A stretch of DNA of 64,000 nucleotides from Hymenopus coronatus (Eukaryota > Arthropoda > Insecta > Mantodea > Hymenopodidae), in assembly GCA_030762935.1 (NCBI GenBank), contig CM060883.1, forward strand, positions 47,608,501 to 47,672,500. The letters run 5' to 3'. The notes beneath the pieces were generated by a model that saw only the letters and a program-made list of their open reading frames with translations, made no database searches and was not told the DNA's origin. Below are positions 23,280 to 32,670 of this stretch, piece by piece. The first letter of the stretch is position 1. Every line of letters starts with the position of its first letter. The position numbers were made by a program, and so were the translations under genes.

Positions 23280-23605
23280 AGATTACAGAATGAAGAAGCC
23301 TTTCACAGCCTATTCACAGTAAGTTTCAAGATACATATAAAATTTATTTTTCATGTAAATATCTTAAACATATGGTATATTAATCAAAATTGTTAAAGCT
23401 ATTTATGAGAAAATCAGCACAAACGAAAAATTAACCATGTAAAGGGTAGTTTGTGGTGGGGGGATTTTTTTTTCAAAACCTTCTTGTGTCCTACTTGGTA
23501 GTCGCGCGCGCGCGCACTCGCACGCGCACGCACGCACGCACACCCCCACCCACACCCACACACACAGCTTTCTAAAACTACATTTTTTGTTGGCTTCTGG
23601 GTCTT
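23280..23605 (+). repeat. Family P repeat, 3' half, with GC-rich microsatellite
   Basis: It matches the family from the CACAGCCTATTCACAG block to the TTTTTTGTTGGCTTCTGGGT block. Its dinucleotide tract has expanded into alternating CG/CA (about 23503-23567), a purine-pyrimidine run. It is cut by SINEs at about 23606. Confidence 0.7.
23503..23567. repeat. Alternating CG/CA purine-pyrimidine tract
   Basis: About 65 bases of GCGCGC, CGCACG and CACACC repeats, the most GC-rich short run in the first half of the window. Alternating purine-pyrimidine DNA of this kind can adopt Z-form in vitro; whether it does so here is unknown. Confidence 0.85.
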
Positions 23606-23775
23606 TAAAAGGTCGCGGGCTCAAACCCGGAAAAGGACGATGAATTTTTTCCGATCGTAAAAATCCTAAGCATGACTTCCTTCCGAAAGGAACTAAAGCC
23701 ATTGGTCCCGTGTCATAGATTTACGGCAATCCTGATAAAGAGACCTCTGAGCAAAATTAAGCGGTCTTTCATATA
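23606..23775 (+). repeat. SINE family A fragment
   Basis: It has CGGGCTCAAACCCGG (B-box region), AAAGGACGATGAATTTTTTC and the AAAATTAAGCGGTCTTTCAT block. The 3' tail is lost where a minus-strand family B SINE follows. Confidence 0.7.
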
Positions 23776-23807
23776 TTTTTACATTCGTACTCGGCATACC
23801 CTCCCCG

Positions 23808-24108
23808 TATTTTTAGGACTGACCCGGGCCCGTCGGGGAGTCAAAGGCAAGAAACCATAGAATGGAGAACCTGGGACGAGTGGTCGACCCGTAGCCAGGC
23901 ATGAGCTTGAGGCAGTGAATGATATAAACTGCAAGCGACATTTATGATAGGAAAGGTGATTATGGAGCAGTTGGTGGAGTGAGTGGCAGGGGAAGTCGGA
24001 GGACTCGGAGAAAATCCGCCCAGACGCCGCGGGCGCTTGGGATCGAACCCAGGCCGCCTAGGTGACAGGTGAGCGGTCTAACCAATCGGCCACGGCGCCG
24101 CCTCCATA
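23808..24108 (-). repeat. SINE family B copy
   Basis: The reverse complement of the blocks seen at 13421-13768, ending (minus-strand start) in GGGATCGAACCC (B-box) and GCGGTCTAACCAATCGGCCA (A-box side) at about 24040-24095. The tRNA-like head is well preserved. Confidence 0.8.
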
Positions 24109-24240
24109 TATTTACAAGATAAATAAAATGTATATCTTGAATTCTCTAACAGCCTGACAAGTCCACTTTACTCGGAAGGAATTTTGTATAATATTGTATG
24201 ACTGCTAAACTTTCAACAATAAAAGAAAACGTACTATAAA
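24108..24240 (-). repeat. Family P repeat, internal fragment
   Basis: It contains the minus-orientation block ATAAAATGTATATCTTGAAT followed by GACTGCTAAACTTTCAACAA. It ends abruptly where a plus-orientation full copy begins. Confidence 0.6.
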
Positions 24241-25122
24241 ATGCTGATGTGTTCCATTCACATGACTTTCTCTACATCTCTGTAACAAATTATTGTTAAA
24301 AAGCTTATTCTTCTATTTACTTCATGCTAATCGAGAAAAAATTAGCTAAAATAGTCTTATTATTTGCTTCCTTGCAAATACAAGCGAAATAAGGGAGTAC
24401 CATAGATTAAAATGATAGTCAAAAGCTGGTTGCTATGTGACTGAAGTTCCTTTGTTTGTATGGACGCGAATTGACAAATTCCTAAAAGAGAAACGTATGT
24501 TTTTTAAAGTTGAAACCAAAAAACAAGGAATATCTCAAAAACGATCAATTCCACGACAAAAATGTATATAACATAAATTGTGTGTTTTAACGTGCTCTAA
24601 ATTTTTTGTGGAGTAAGTTTTTGTCTATTTCTTACGGTTTAGCAGTTAAGCAAAATTCCGTAACATTTATCCAGAATAAAGTAATCTTCAGAGGCTATTC
24701 CCAGAAAATTGAAAATATACATTTTACTTGAGAGATAAATATCTTTAATATACGGTATTTTAATCAAAATCGTTACAGCCATTTTTGAGAAAATTAAAAT
24801 TTTCGAAAAAAGTTCCATGTTAAGGGTATTTGGGGGGATTTTCTTCAGGGGGGGTTCTTCAAAATCTTCGTGTCGCATCCTTGGAAGATACCAAACTTAA
24901 ATACCAAATTTGGTATTTAATGGTCTTTTCGTTTTTGAGCCCTGCTGCCCACAGACACACACACACACACATACATGGAACTTTTTTTGAAAATGCTTTT
25001 TTTTTTGGATTCAGGGGGTCCTAAAACATGAATTTCCGGTGAAATCTCGGTATCGAATTTTTGGGTGGAATACAATACTTGCTCTATACACTGTGTACGC
25101 AATACGTATAGAGAAAGTAAAA
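24238..25122 (+). repeat. Family P repeat, full length (about 885 bp), first of a pair
   Basis: It spans GCTGATGTGTTCCATTCACA to CGTATAGAGAAAGTAAAAAA with all internal blocks present. It includes the CA tract and the near-palindromic 3' end. Confidence 0.85.
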
Positions 25123-25918
25123 AAAAATATCTTATGTATTATATTCACATGACTTTCTCTACCTCTCGTAACAAATTATTGTTAAAAAGCATATTCTTCT
25201 ATCTATACTTCATAATAATCGAAATAAAGGTTAGCAGAAACAGTCTTATTACTTGCTTCCTTGTAAACAGAAGGGAAATAAGGGAATACTCTACGTTAAA
25301 GCGATAGTAAAATCTTTGAAATTCTTTGCACGGCCTGGAGTTGACGAGTTCCCGTTTCAGTATTTTAAAAATGAAGCTAAAAACAAATAGTATCTCGGAA
25401 ACAATCAACTTTACGAAAATAAAAATGTGTATAGCATAAATAGTTGTTTTACGAGATCTATATTTTACGTGTAGTTTAGTTTTTGTCTATTTCTTACGGT
25501 TTAGCAGTATTGCTAAAATCATCCAGAATGAAGCGGCCTTCAGAGGCTATTCCTAGAAAATTCAAGATACACATTTTATTTGTCAAGTAAATGTGTTTAA
25601 TATACTAAATTTTAATCAAAATCGTTTGAGCCATTTTGAGAAATTCAAAATTTTCGAAATGTTTCCACATTAAGGGTCGTTGAGGGTGGAAGAACTTTCC
25701 TCAGAATCTTCCTGTCGTATCCTTAGAAGATACTGAACAAAAATACCATGACTTTTTCGTTTTTGAGCTAAGCTACCCACAGACACCCGGACATTTTTCT
25801 AATTTTTATTTAGGTAGCCTCAAAACACTTATTTCCGGTGATATCTCATATAGAATTTTTGAGTGGAATGTAATACCTACCTTTTCTAATCCATACATAA
25901 TACGTGTAGAGAAAGTAA
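25123..25918 (+). repeat. Family P repeat, second of a tandem pair
   Basis: It spans TTATATTCACATGACTTTCT to CGTGTAGAGAAAGTAAACAT, head to tail with the previous copy and no intervening unique DNA. Confidence 0.85.
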
Positions 25919-25919
25919 A

Positions 25920-26308
25920 CATGTAGATCTCTTTAAAACGTCCAATTTATTATAAATAACTTTCAGTGGTATATGCCATCTCTTAAAATATCCGGCATTT
26001 GTGCCTCAAAATTGTCAATGCTAATGTGATACCTCACATGAGATTCTCTGTCGATAGTAAATTCACATAATGTATCTGTCATATATTGTAGTAAACAAGA
26101 GGAAGCACCATTCAAATGTTTAATTGTCGTAACAAACTCTTGCGATGGAAAGAAAGGAGTTAAACTTTCAAGCCTCCTCATCAGATGGAGTACTCACAAT
26201 CTGGAAGGGTGCAGGTGAAGTTGCTCTATGGAATATTTAAAAAAAAAAAATGTTTCAAGTAAAAGTTGTTGCATATTTGTGAGGCCTTAAATGAGCTCCA
26301 CATCTTTG
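25920..26308. other. Short spacer, nothing recognised
   Basis: A minus-strand frame at 25963-26181 has no supporting features. An A run lies at about 26239-26250. Confidence 0.35.
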
Positions 26309-26309
26309 C

Positions 26310-26772
26310 TATTGTCACTTTTTTGTCCATCTGTTATGGTTTACTAGTTGTACAAAATTAAACAAAATTCAACCAAATTCAACCAAATAGAGGAGACTAG
26401 ACAGGTTATTGACAGAAAATTGAAGATAGGTACACTTTCTTTTTTTTCTTTACTTATACCTAGATGTCACGAGTATGTTAGAACCATTAAGCCTGTTTTT
26501 GAGAAAATAAAAATTAGTGAATAATTTTGCATATAAGTATTATTTTGGGTTGAGATTATCTTTTCGAAAATGTCTGCATCATTCTTGGAAGACACTATAC
26601 TTACAAAATTTAATTAAACATTTATTGTACTGAGGATGGGCTTTCTAGTGTTTTTGGATACAAATTATCGCAAAACACGTATATGTTGGTGAAATCTTGG
26701 TCTTCACCTTTTGAGTGTAATGCAATACTTCCTCTACTTACTATAAATAAGTAGTAGAGAAACTAAAATGGT
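26310..26772 (+). repeat. Degenerate family P repeat, 3' half
   Basis: It carries the CATCTGTTATGGTTTACTAG, GTTTTTGAGAAAATAAAAAT and GTAGTAGAGAAACTAAAATG landmarks with many substitutions, so this is an older copy. Confidence 0.65.
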
Positions 26773-26898
26773 GAGGATAGGAAAAGTAATTTTGTGTAGT
26801 GCAGTTTGCTGTGATTGCGTTTCTCAATTAATATAATAAATCACTTCTGCAGTATATCAACAAACATGTGGATGCTAACAATGTCGTGTTTACTTTAG

Positions 26899-27002
26899 GA
26901 GAACATTTATTGTGCATGCAAACTTGGTGAAATTATACAAAATCCGGCAGCTTTTGTGACAGCGACTGCTGGGTGTGCCTCTGCAACATACATTCTACAA
27001 CT
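26899..27002 (+). CDS. Candidate internal coding exon of an unidentified gene
   Basis: A splice acceptor-like TGTTTACTTTAG ends at about 26898. It is followed by about 104 open bases reading ENIYCACKLGEIIQNPAAFV, then TATAGCASATYIL, and then a consensus donor CTG-GTAAGTA-like junction (ACTGTAAGTA) at about 27000-27008. The composition is coding-like and the codons are not AT-only, unlike surrounding DNA. I do not recognise the protein; the end of the segment is small and hydrophobic, as in a membrane helix. It is not receptor sequence like its neighbours. It could belong with the terminal exon at 42409-42661 or be chance. No partner exon has been identified nearby. Confidence 0.35.
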
Positions 27003-27074
27003 GTAAGTAAAGATTAAGTTAGTTCACCGTAAATTTGATCTAATGTGTAAAATAATATTTATGATACAAGTTGT

Positions 27075-27946
27075 AAAAATCTGATGTGTTACATTCACAT
27101 GACTTTTTCTATAGCTCTGCAATAAATTATTCTTAAAAAGCTTATGCTTCTATGTACTTCCTGCTAATCGAGAAAAATTAGCAGAAATAGACTACTTACT
27201 TGCTTCCTTGTAAGTAGAAGCGAAATAAGGAAGTACCATAAGTTAAAGTGATAGTCAAAAGCTGGTTGCTATGTGACTGAAGTTCCTTTGTTTGTATGGA
27301 CACGAGTTCACAAAGTCTTGTATGAGAAAAGTATAAGTTTTTTATAGCTGAAACCAAAAACAAGGAATATCTAAAAAACAATCACCTCCACGAAAAAAAT
27401 GTATATAACATAAATAGTTTGTTTTAATGTGATCTATATTTGTTGTTTGGTAAGTTTTTGTCCATCTCTTACGGTTTAGCAGTTATGCAAAAATTCCGTA
27501 AAATTGACCCAGAATAAAGTAGTCTTCAGAGGCTATTCCCAGAAAATTCAAAATATTCATTTTATTTGTCAGCTAAATATCTTTAATATAAGATATTTTA
27601 ATCAAAATCGTTAGAGCCATTTTTTATAAAATCAAAATTTTCGAAAAAAGTTCCATGTAAAGGGTAGTTTGGGGTGGGGAATTTTTCTCAAAATATTCGT
27701 GTCACATCCCTGGAAGATACTAAACTTGAATACCAAGTTTGGTATTTTACCGACTTTTCGTTTTTGAGTTATCGTGTTCACAGACACATGGACACAAACA
27801 ACGGACCTTTTTCTGAAAATACCTTTTTTGGATACAGGGGACACTAAAACATATATTTCCGGTGAAATCTCGGTATCAAATTTCTTGTTGGAGTGCAATA
27901 CCTTCTCTATACACTATATACATAGCACGTATATAGAAAGTAAAAA
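27075..27946 (+). repeat. Family P repeat, full length (about 870 bp)
   Basis: It spans AAAAATCTGATGTGTTACAT to CGTATATAGAAAGTAAAAAT. The octamer GTAAAAAT occurs at both edges (about 27073-27081 and 27939-27947), a possible target duplication although it overlaps the terminal sequence. Confidence 0.85.
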
Positions 27947-28309
27947 TGAATAGCAACTTGTCACTTGAAAATGTATAAGCATTTGAAAATTCAAATCATA
28001 ACAAAGAATATATAAACAGGGTTAATGCCACAAACATTTCTGTTTGATTTAAGTTGCGTGCTATATTAAAATATGCAGTTGTTTTACAAGTAAGTTTGTC
28101 TTTCTCCTGTGGTTTACCGTTGTATAATGCGTTTAATTTATAGCCGGGCCATAGATGGCGTACCTATCTGCGAGGTTCGCTTTTATTGCAGTGACCTTGT
28201 TTTTTTTTGTTTTTTTTTTCCCAGAACACACTAGCAGTGAACGACCTGCTTAATACCTGTATTCATAAAGGTGCTAAACTTTCAAAATTGAAATCCTATA
28301 GAGCGACTA

Positions 28310-28490
28310 GCTATCCTGGCCGTTGTCCTGTGTTACATATTTATGGCACGTAAAAGAACTTCAAATCTGATAAAGGGTCTGAGCAAATTAAGCAGTCTTT
28401 CACGTCCAATATAGAATGGGACACTGAGAACCACAGTAGTTAAAGAGCGTCCATAAATAAAACTGAATTTCATTTCATTTTCGTTCATTT
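28310..28490 (+). repeat. SINE family A, 3' portion
   Basis: It contains GGCACGTAAAAGAACTTCAA, CAGTCTTTCACGTCCAATAT and GTTAAAGAGCGTCCATAAAT. The 5' half including the tRNA-like head is missing. Confidence 0.7.
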
Positions 28491-28639
28491 CGTAAGACCA
28501 GGAATGCCTCATGAAGATGGACACCATTTTAAGCATAATGTGCATGCTACTGTCAATCATTTCATGAGTAATTGGCGAGTTTTAGAATGGAGAACATTCG
28601 GTGTAATAGTGTGCGGAACATGCATACGCGCGAACAGTA

Positions 28640-29446
28640 AAAGGAAATACATTGTACAAATTCAGTCAGAATGAAGATGACTTCTGAGCCTACACCCAGA
28701 ATATTCAAAATATATATTTTATTTGTCATGAAAATACGAGTATCTTAAATATGGCGAATTTTAAGTCTAATAGCCATTTTTGAGAAAATAAAAAATAATA
28801 ATAAACATTCTTCCAAATAAAGGTAAGTTGAGAAGTTTCTTTAAATCTTTTCATAGCTTCCTTGGATGGCGGTGGAATAAATTTTGCTTTCTTGAGTTAT
28901 GCTCTTCAAAAAAAAAAAACACACACGCACCCAAAATTGTGAGGTATCTCCATCTCCTCTGCTTCTCCTCACCATCATTACTATTATTATTATTGCTATC
29001 GTATTTTACATCAGCTTGCCTCCTACCTAGGCGGCCCAGGTTCGATCCCAGGCACACACATGTAGTATTTGTGTTGGATGAAGCGACATCTGGGCAGGTT
29101 TTTTCCGGGTCTTTCGCTTTCTCCCATCCTTCATTGCTCCATCATCACCTTTCCTATCATCTATTTTGCTTTGCCATCCACTTCACCATGCTCATGCCTG
29201 GCCATGGTTTAACCACTCGTTTCAGATTCTCCTTTTTGTGGTTTCGTGCCTTTAGCTCCCTGACAGGCTTCTGACCTCTAGTTATCTGCTTATAAGTCCT
29301 AGTGGGGTGTCTGTAAACCAGCTACAAAAAAAAATTAAATATGTAATGTGGCCTAAGAATTGTTAGCCGACTCTTCTGTTTCCAGTGACATCTGGGTGTC
29401 AAATTTTGTTTGTTATGGAATATTTCTTCTAGCGAAAGTAAAGATA
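28640..29446 (+). repeat. Degenerate family P copy split by a SINE
   Basis: The family blocks run from about 28640 to 28985 and resume near 29375 with the TTTCCAGTGACATCTGGGTG block and the GCGAAAGTAAAG end. The gap is a family B SINE. A partial match also lies at about 28040-28140, so the old copy may have been broken more than once. Confidence 0.6.
28990..29337 (+). repeat. SINE family B copy, head truncated
   Basis: It starts in the GCCTCCTACCTAGGCGGCCC segment, has the B-box GGTTCGATCCC (about 29039-29049) and the body GAAGCGACATCTGGGCAGG, and ends at TAGTGGGGTGTCTGTAAACC. The long open frame crossing 28828-29274 is this SINE, not a gene. Confidence 0.75.
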
Positions 29447-29449
29447 TGG

Positions 29450-29816
29450 CAATAAGAAAGGTTAAATTGTTGCTTCAGGTTAAGAGTGGTCTATCACAAT
29501 ATGATGAATGCCATAAACCAATGTAAATGGCAGAATAACAAATACTTGACTTTAATACTAACGCTTATTGCAACCTAAATTAATACTAAAGAATAGCATG
29601 GTTATGCATTCTTGAATTGTAATGTATATTGCATAATCAATAATGATAGTGTCCCTGGAGAGTTGTAAATGAATGATAGTTTAAACTACTTCAATTTACT
29701 AACAGTTTTACTAAGTTAAACCACTTACCTTAATTTTTCCTCCAATTATTTTATGAGTTTACAACTTTTTTCTCAATGTTTGCTGTTATAGACAAATACT
29801 CAATAAGGATAAAGCC
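29450..29816 (+). other. 5' flank of the second receptor gene
   Basis: Unique AT-rich DNA with no clear TATA/Inr. The start codon context is AAAGCCATGA. An intron in the 5' untranslated region cannot be excluded, since TTTTTTCTCAATGTTTGCTG then TTATAG (about 29767-29792) could be an acceptor. Confidence 0.35.
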
Positions 29817-30947
29817 ATGAAGGACGACAACCAAACTTCCAAGAGTATCATTGCTGCAGTTAGACCATTGTATCTCTTCTGCAGGGTGTTTGGTTTGATA
29901 CTAGTCTATGGAACTGACCAACAGAACAGCTTTCCAAAGGCTGGTATACTCTGGTTAGCTATACTTGTGATTTTTTGTCCAAATGCAACACTAGATATTG
30001 TTAATACAGTAAGCGGAAATATTATGAAAGTTCAGTTGTCCATGACTATGTACACCTTGGTTGTGTTCATTACCAGCTGTACTTCAATTATTTGTATGTC
30101 TGCATTCAAACAATGTAACTTACATAAAGTTCTCTTAGCAGTTGCAGATATATTTGAAAGATTTTTGACACCAGAAGTGCAAGTACGGGAGTGTAAAAAT
30201 ATAAACACCTTTGTATTGAAGCAGTTCATTGTGATTGTGATTTCATGGTTTGTAATGTTGTCAGCACTAGTTTCTGTGAGGTCTAACATATTTGAGCAGT
30301 TTCTCTCAGCACTCGGTTGGGTGGCAGTTCTCATGAATGCAATAGTTGTTAATCTTTACTTTAACTGTGCTTTGCTCATCCAAAGACTTTACGTGATAAT
30401 GGATTCTGATATTAAAGGACTTGTAAAGGTACATGTTACTAGACCCACTCAGGCATGTATAGTAGCGAGAAGGATTCACCATATCAGGTTGATGCACAAA
30501 GAAGTTTACAGTTTTCTTCAACTTGTCAGTTCAACATTTTGTGCTCCAATCTTCATAGCTTTTCTAGGAATTCTATTGAGTGATGTTTCTTTGTTTTACT
30601 TATCAATGACATTATATGAGACAGGAGAACGCTATCTAAGAATTGTTTTTATTGTTGCTTCATATGCATGCATAGGTTGGTGTATAGTGTTCACAGTAAT
30701 GTGCTATTCCTGTCATCTGGCCACTGTTAAGTCTCGGCAACTATTGGTGAATGTGCAGATGTACATAGCAGAAGAATTGCAAATGGCTGAGGATATATGT
30801 GAACAATTGAAGAAGTTCCTCTCCGAGCTTGGTTGTTTTAAAGTGGACTTCAATATTTGTGGATTTTACAGTATTGACATGTCACTTTGGTACAATACAA
30901 TTGGACTTATACTCTCTTATATTATAGTCATGATACAGTTGAAATGA
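29817..30947 (+). CDS. Insect gustatory receptor (7tm_7 family), intronless paralog
   Basis: A 376-residue, seven-segment membrane protein (hydrophobic stretches about 43-62, 72-94, 133-153, 163-186, 236-262, 274-297, 352-374). It ends CGFYSIDMSLWYNTIG (348-363) and SYIIVMIQL (367-375), the Gr C-terminal signature. It shares RLMHKEVYSF, VMCYSCHLA and SRQLLVNVQM with the receptor at 20700-21914. By eye I estimate 40-50% identity, highest in the last third. The main length difference is in the loop after TM4: about 33 residues in the first receptor against about 16 here. The role by family is chemosensory cation channel. With about 7.9 kb between the genes, same strand and the same single-exon structure, this is a local duplication, or a duplication of an intronless ancestor. 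No frameshift or premature stop is seen. Confidence 0.92.
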   Translation: MKDDNQTSKSIIAAVRPLYLFCRVFGLILVYGTDQQNSFPKAGILWLAILVIFCPNATLDIVNTVSGNIMKVQLSMTMYTLVVFITSCTSIICMSAFKQCNLHKVLLAVADIFERFLTPEVQVRECKNINTFVLKQFIVIVISWFVMLSALVSVRSNIFEQFLSALGWVAVLMNAIVVNLYFNCALLIQRLYVIMDSDIKGLVKVHVTRPTQACIVARRIHHIRLMHKEVYSFLQLVSSTFCAPIFIAFLGILLSDVSLFYLSMTLYETGERYLRIVFIVASYACIGWCIVFTVMCYSCHLATVKSRQLLVNVQMYIAEELQMAEDICEQLKKFLSELGCFKVDFNICGFYSIDMSLWYNTIGLILSYIIVMIQLK

Positions 30948-31134
30948 ATCTTGTTTTTTTGTTAGATTTGCAGATGAGCATGCTATCCAGCAGACCAGAG
31001 AAGCAGTTATGTTTCTCTTTTTATTTTATTTGAATTGTCCTATTTAACTTCTATGGTCATATTGGGAGGTGCTTTGAATTTACAAACAACAGATAGTGTT
31101 TGTAATTTTGTCTTTTTAATTTTTTTATACTAAT

Positions 31135-31650
31135 ATAGTAATCAGTGGAAGTAATGCATTCCACCAAAAAATTTGATGTTGAGAATGAAATAAAATGTTT
31201 TGTTTGTTAACAGTGTTGTCGATTGCCAGGATCATACCAGCTTTACTGGTATATTAAAATTAGGAGTTATTTTGCATATCAATAAATCTACTAAGATTTG
31301 TGCTTTTAGCCACACTGAACTGGGTTTGACTGATGATCTTGGGATAAGAATTATGTAAGATTTCTCATGTTTTGAGACTTCCAAAAGAAAATTGAAAAAA
31401 CGGGTGTGTCTCTCTGTCTGTGAACACCATAATTTATAAATGAAAAGTCAGTTAAATTCTAAACTTGGTATTTAGGTTCAGCATCTTCCAAGGATGCAAT
31501 ACAAAGATTTTAAAGAAAATCCCCCATCCCAAACTACATTTTAGTGTCAAGTATTTTTATGATAATTGGAATGAATCTCTTGAATTTCCTGGGAACTATC
31601 TTTCTGGATGATTTAGCATAGCTGGTAACCTCCAAGGCATCCTTGGTCTT
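31135..31650 (-). repeat. Degenerate family P copy, 3' two thirds
   Basis: It has GCATTCCACCAAAAAATTTG at about 31158, then after about 150 foreign bases the blocks AAACTTGGTATTTAGGTTCA, AATCCCCCATCCCAAACTAC and TCTTGAATTTCCTGGGAACT. It is the last copy of the dense cluster. Confidence 0.6.
31189..31194 (+). terminator. Candidate polyadenylation signal of the second receptor gene
   Basis: AATAAA lies about 240 bases after the stop codon, within a degenerate family P fragment (about 31135-31220, minus orientation). If used, the transcript end is supplied by a repeat. Confidence 0.35.
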
Positions 31651-31775
31651 CCTCTCCTGATGACCTTGAGGATTCCAATTTAAGGCACCATACCAACTTT
31701 AAACCACAGTTGCAATCAAATTAAGCAAATTGTAATTATTATAAACTCATGTTTGTAATCAAATGTAACTGAATT

Positions 31776-31778
<3 letters not shown>

Positions 31779-31808
<30 letters not shown>
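31779..31808. repeat. A tract (about 28 bases)
   Basis: A long A run on the plus strand, followed at once by a C/T-rich stretch. It may be a retroposon tail. No element body ending here could be identified. Confidence 0.7.
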
Positions 31809-31809
<1 letters not shown>

Positions 31810-31984
31810 CTGCTGCCTGCCTTCTGTCTCTCCTCTAAACAATAACTGGCTGAAGAGGGAAAATCCCTGAAGCAGCCAAGGGTAAATCCCTAAATCCCCA
31901 TACCTGCCTACCTGCCGTCTGATTTTATGCAGTGTATGTCCTATCTACCTCCACTTCCTTCACTTGGTCTGTATGTCCACAGGC

Positions 31985-32670
31985 TTTTCCTTTGCACGTT
32001 TCCACAGCCCTTCATTGAAAATGACATCTGGCCAAAACATTGAGGATTCTTCGTAAGCATCTATTTATAAAGGTCTGTATTTTCTTGGCGATAGATTTTG
32101 TCACCTTCCAAATTTCACACACATAAAGCAATACTGATTTTATATTGCTACTAAATATTTGGAGCTTTGTTAGTATGGAAATTTTTTTTTTTTTTTTTTG
32201 GTAGTGTTTAACGCCCGCTTTAACTACTAATGGCACCGCAGGCGGTGACACTGATGATACATGAATGATGATGGAGCACCGGTGGAATGCGATGGCGGGG
32301 GAAACCGGAGTACCCGGAGAAAACCCGCCCCAGCGCCGTTTTGTCCACCACAAATCTCACATGCGGTCGCTTGGGATCGATTAGTATGGAAATCTCATTA
32401 CTTTTCCATAAAGAAAGCAGTTGGATGAAAGCTGTATTTACTTTCCTAATCCTGCTACGTACATCCTCATCAGCTTCTCCAGTTTTTATCACAATGCTTT
32501 CAAGATATGTAAAATCTTCAACATCCTAAATATTTTTGGAAGTTTCTGTTATTTGCTGCATTTAGTCATAGTGATTTGTTCTTTCCAATGTTTATAGTTA
32601 ATCCAACCTTTCCTGCCACTTCCTGAACATTTTCCTTAGGAGTCTCATTATTTTACTACAAAGTTTTCTA
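31985..32670 (-). pseudogene. LINE reverse transcriptase C-terminal fragment, split by a SINE
   Basis: The minus strand reads, from high to low coordinates: GLTINIGKNKS (about 32570-32610), then DVEDFTYLESI and DEDVRSRIRKVNTAFIQL (about 32400-32520), then after the SINE SNIKSVLLYVCEIWKVTKSI and FINRCLRRILNV (about 32060-32165). These are the thumb and post-RT blocks of non-LTR reverse transcriptases (TYLGSI, SRI.KA..AF, LLYGCE.W, CLRRIL). Frameshifts are present. The exact clade cannot be settled by eye. Confidence 0.75.
32183..32380 (-). repeat. SINE (family B head, alternative tail) with 13-bp target duplication
   Basis: It is flanked by TTAGTATGGAAAT at 32170-32182 and 32381-32393, a perfect duplication. 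The T run at 32183-32199 is its A tail in minus orientation. The body has GAGTACCCGGAGAAAACCC and the tRNA-side GCGGTCGCTTGGGATCGA, shared with family B. Its other half (TTAACGCCCGCTTTAACTAC) differs from 13421-13768 and matches the fragments at 34728 and 38345. Confidence 0.9.

Noticed and set aside
28828..29274. Open frame of 148 codons after the second family P split
   Set aside because: Most of it is a family B SINE body, recognised from two other copies; there is no independent coding evidence.
1160..31650. CRISPR array or satellite of short direct repeats
   Set aside because: Units are 0.8-0.9 kb, dispersed, in both orientations and variably truncated, in a eukaryotic setting; there is no spacer-repeat periodicity.
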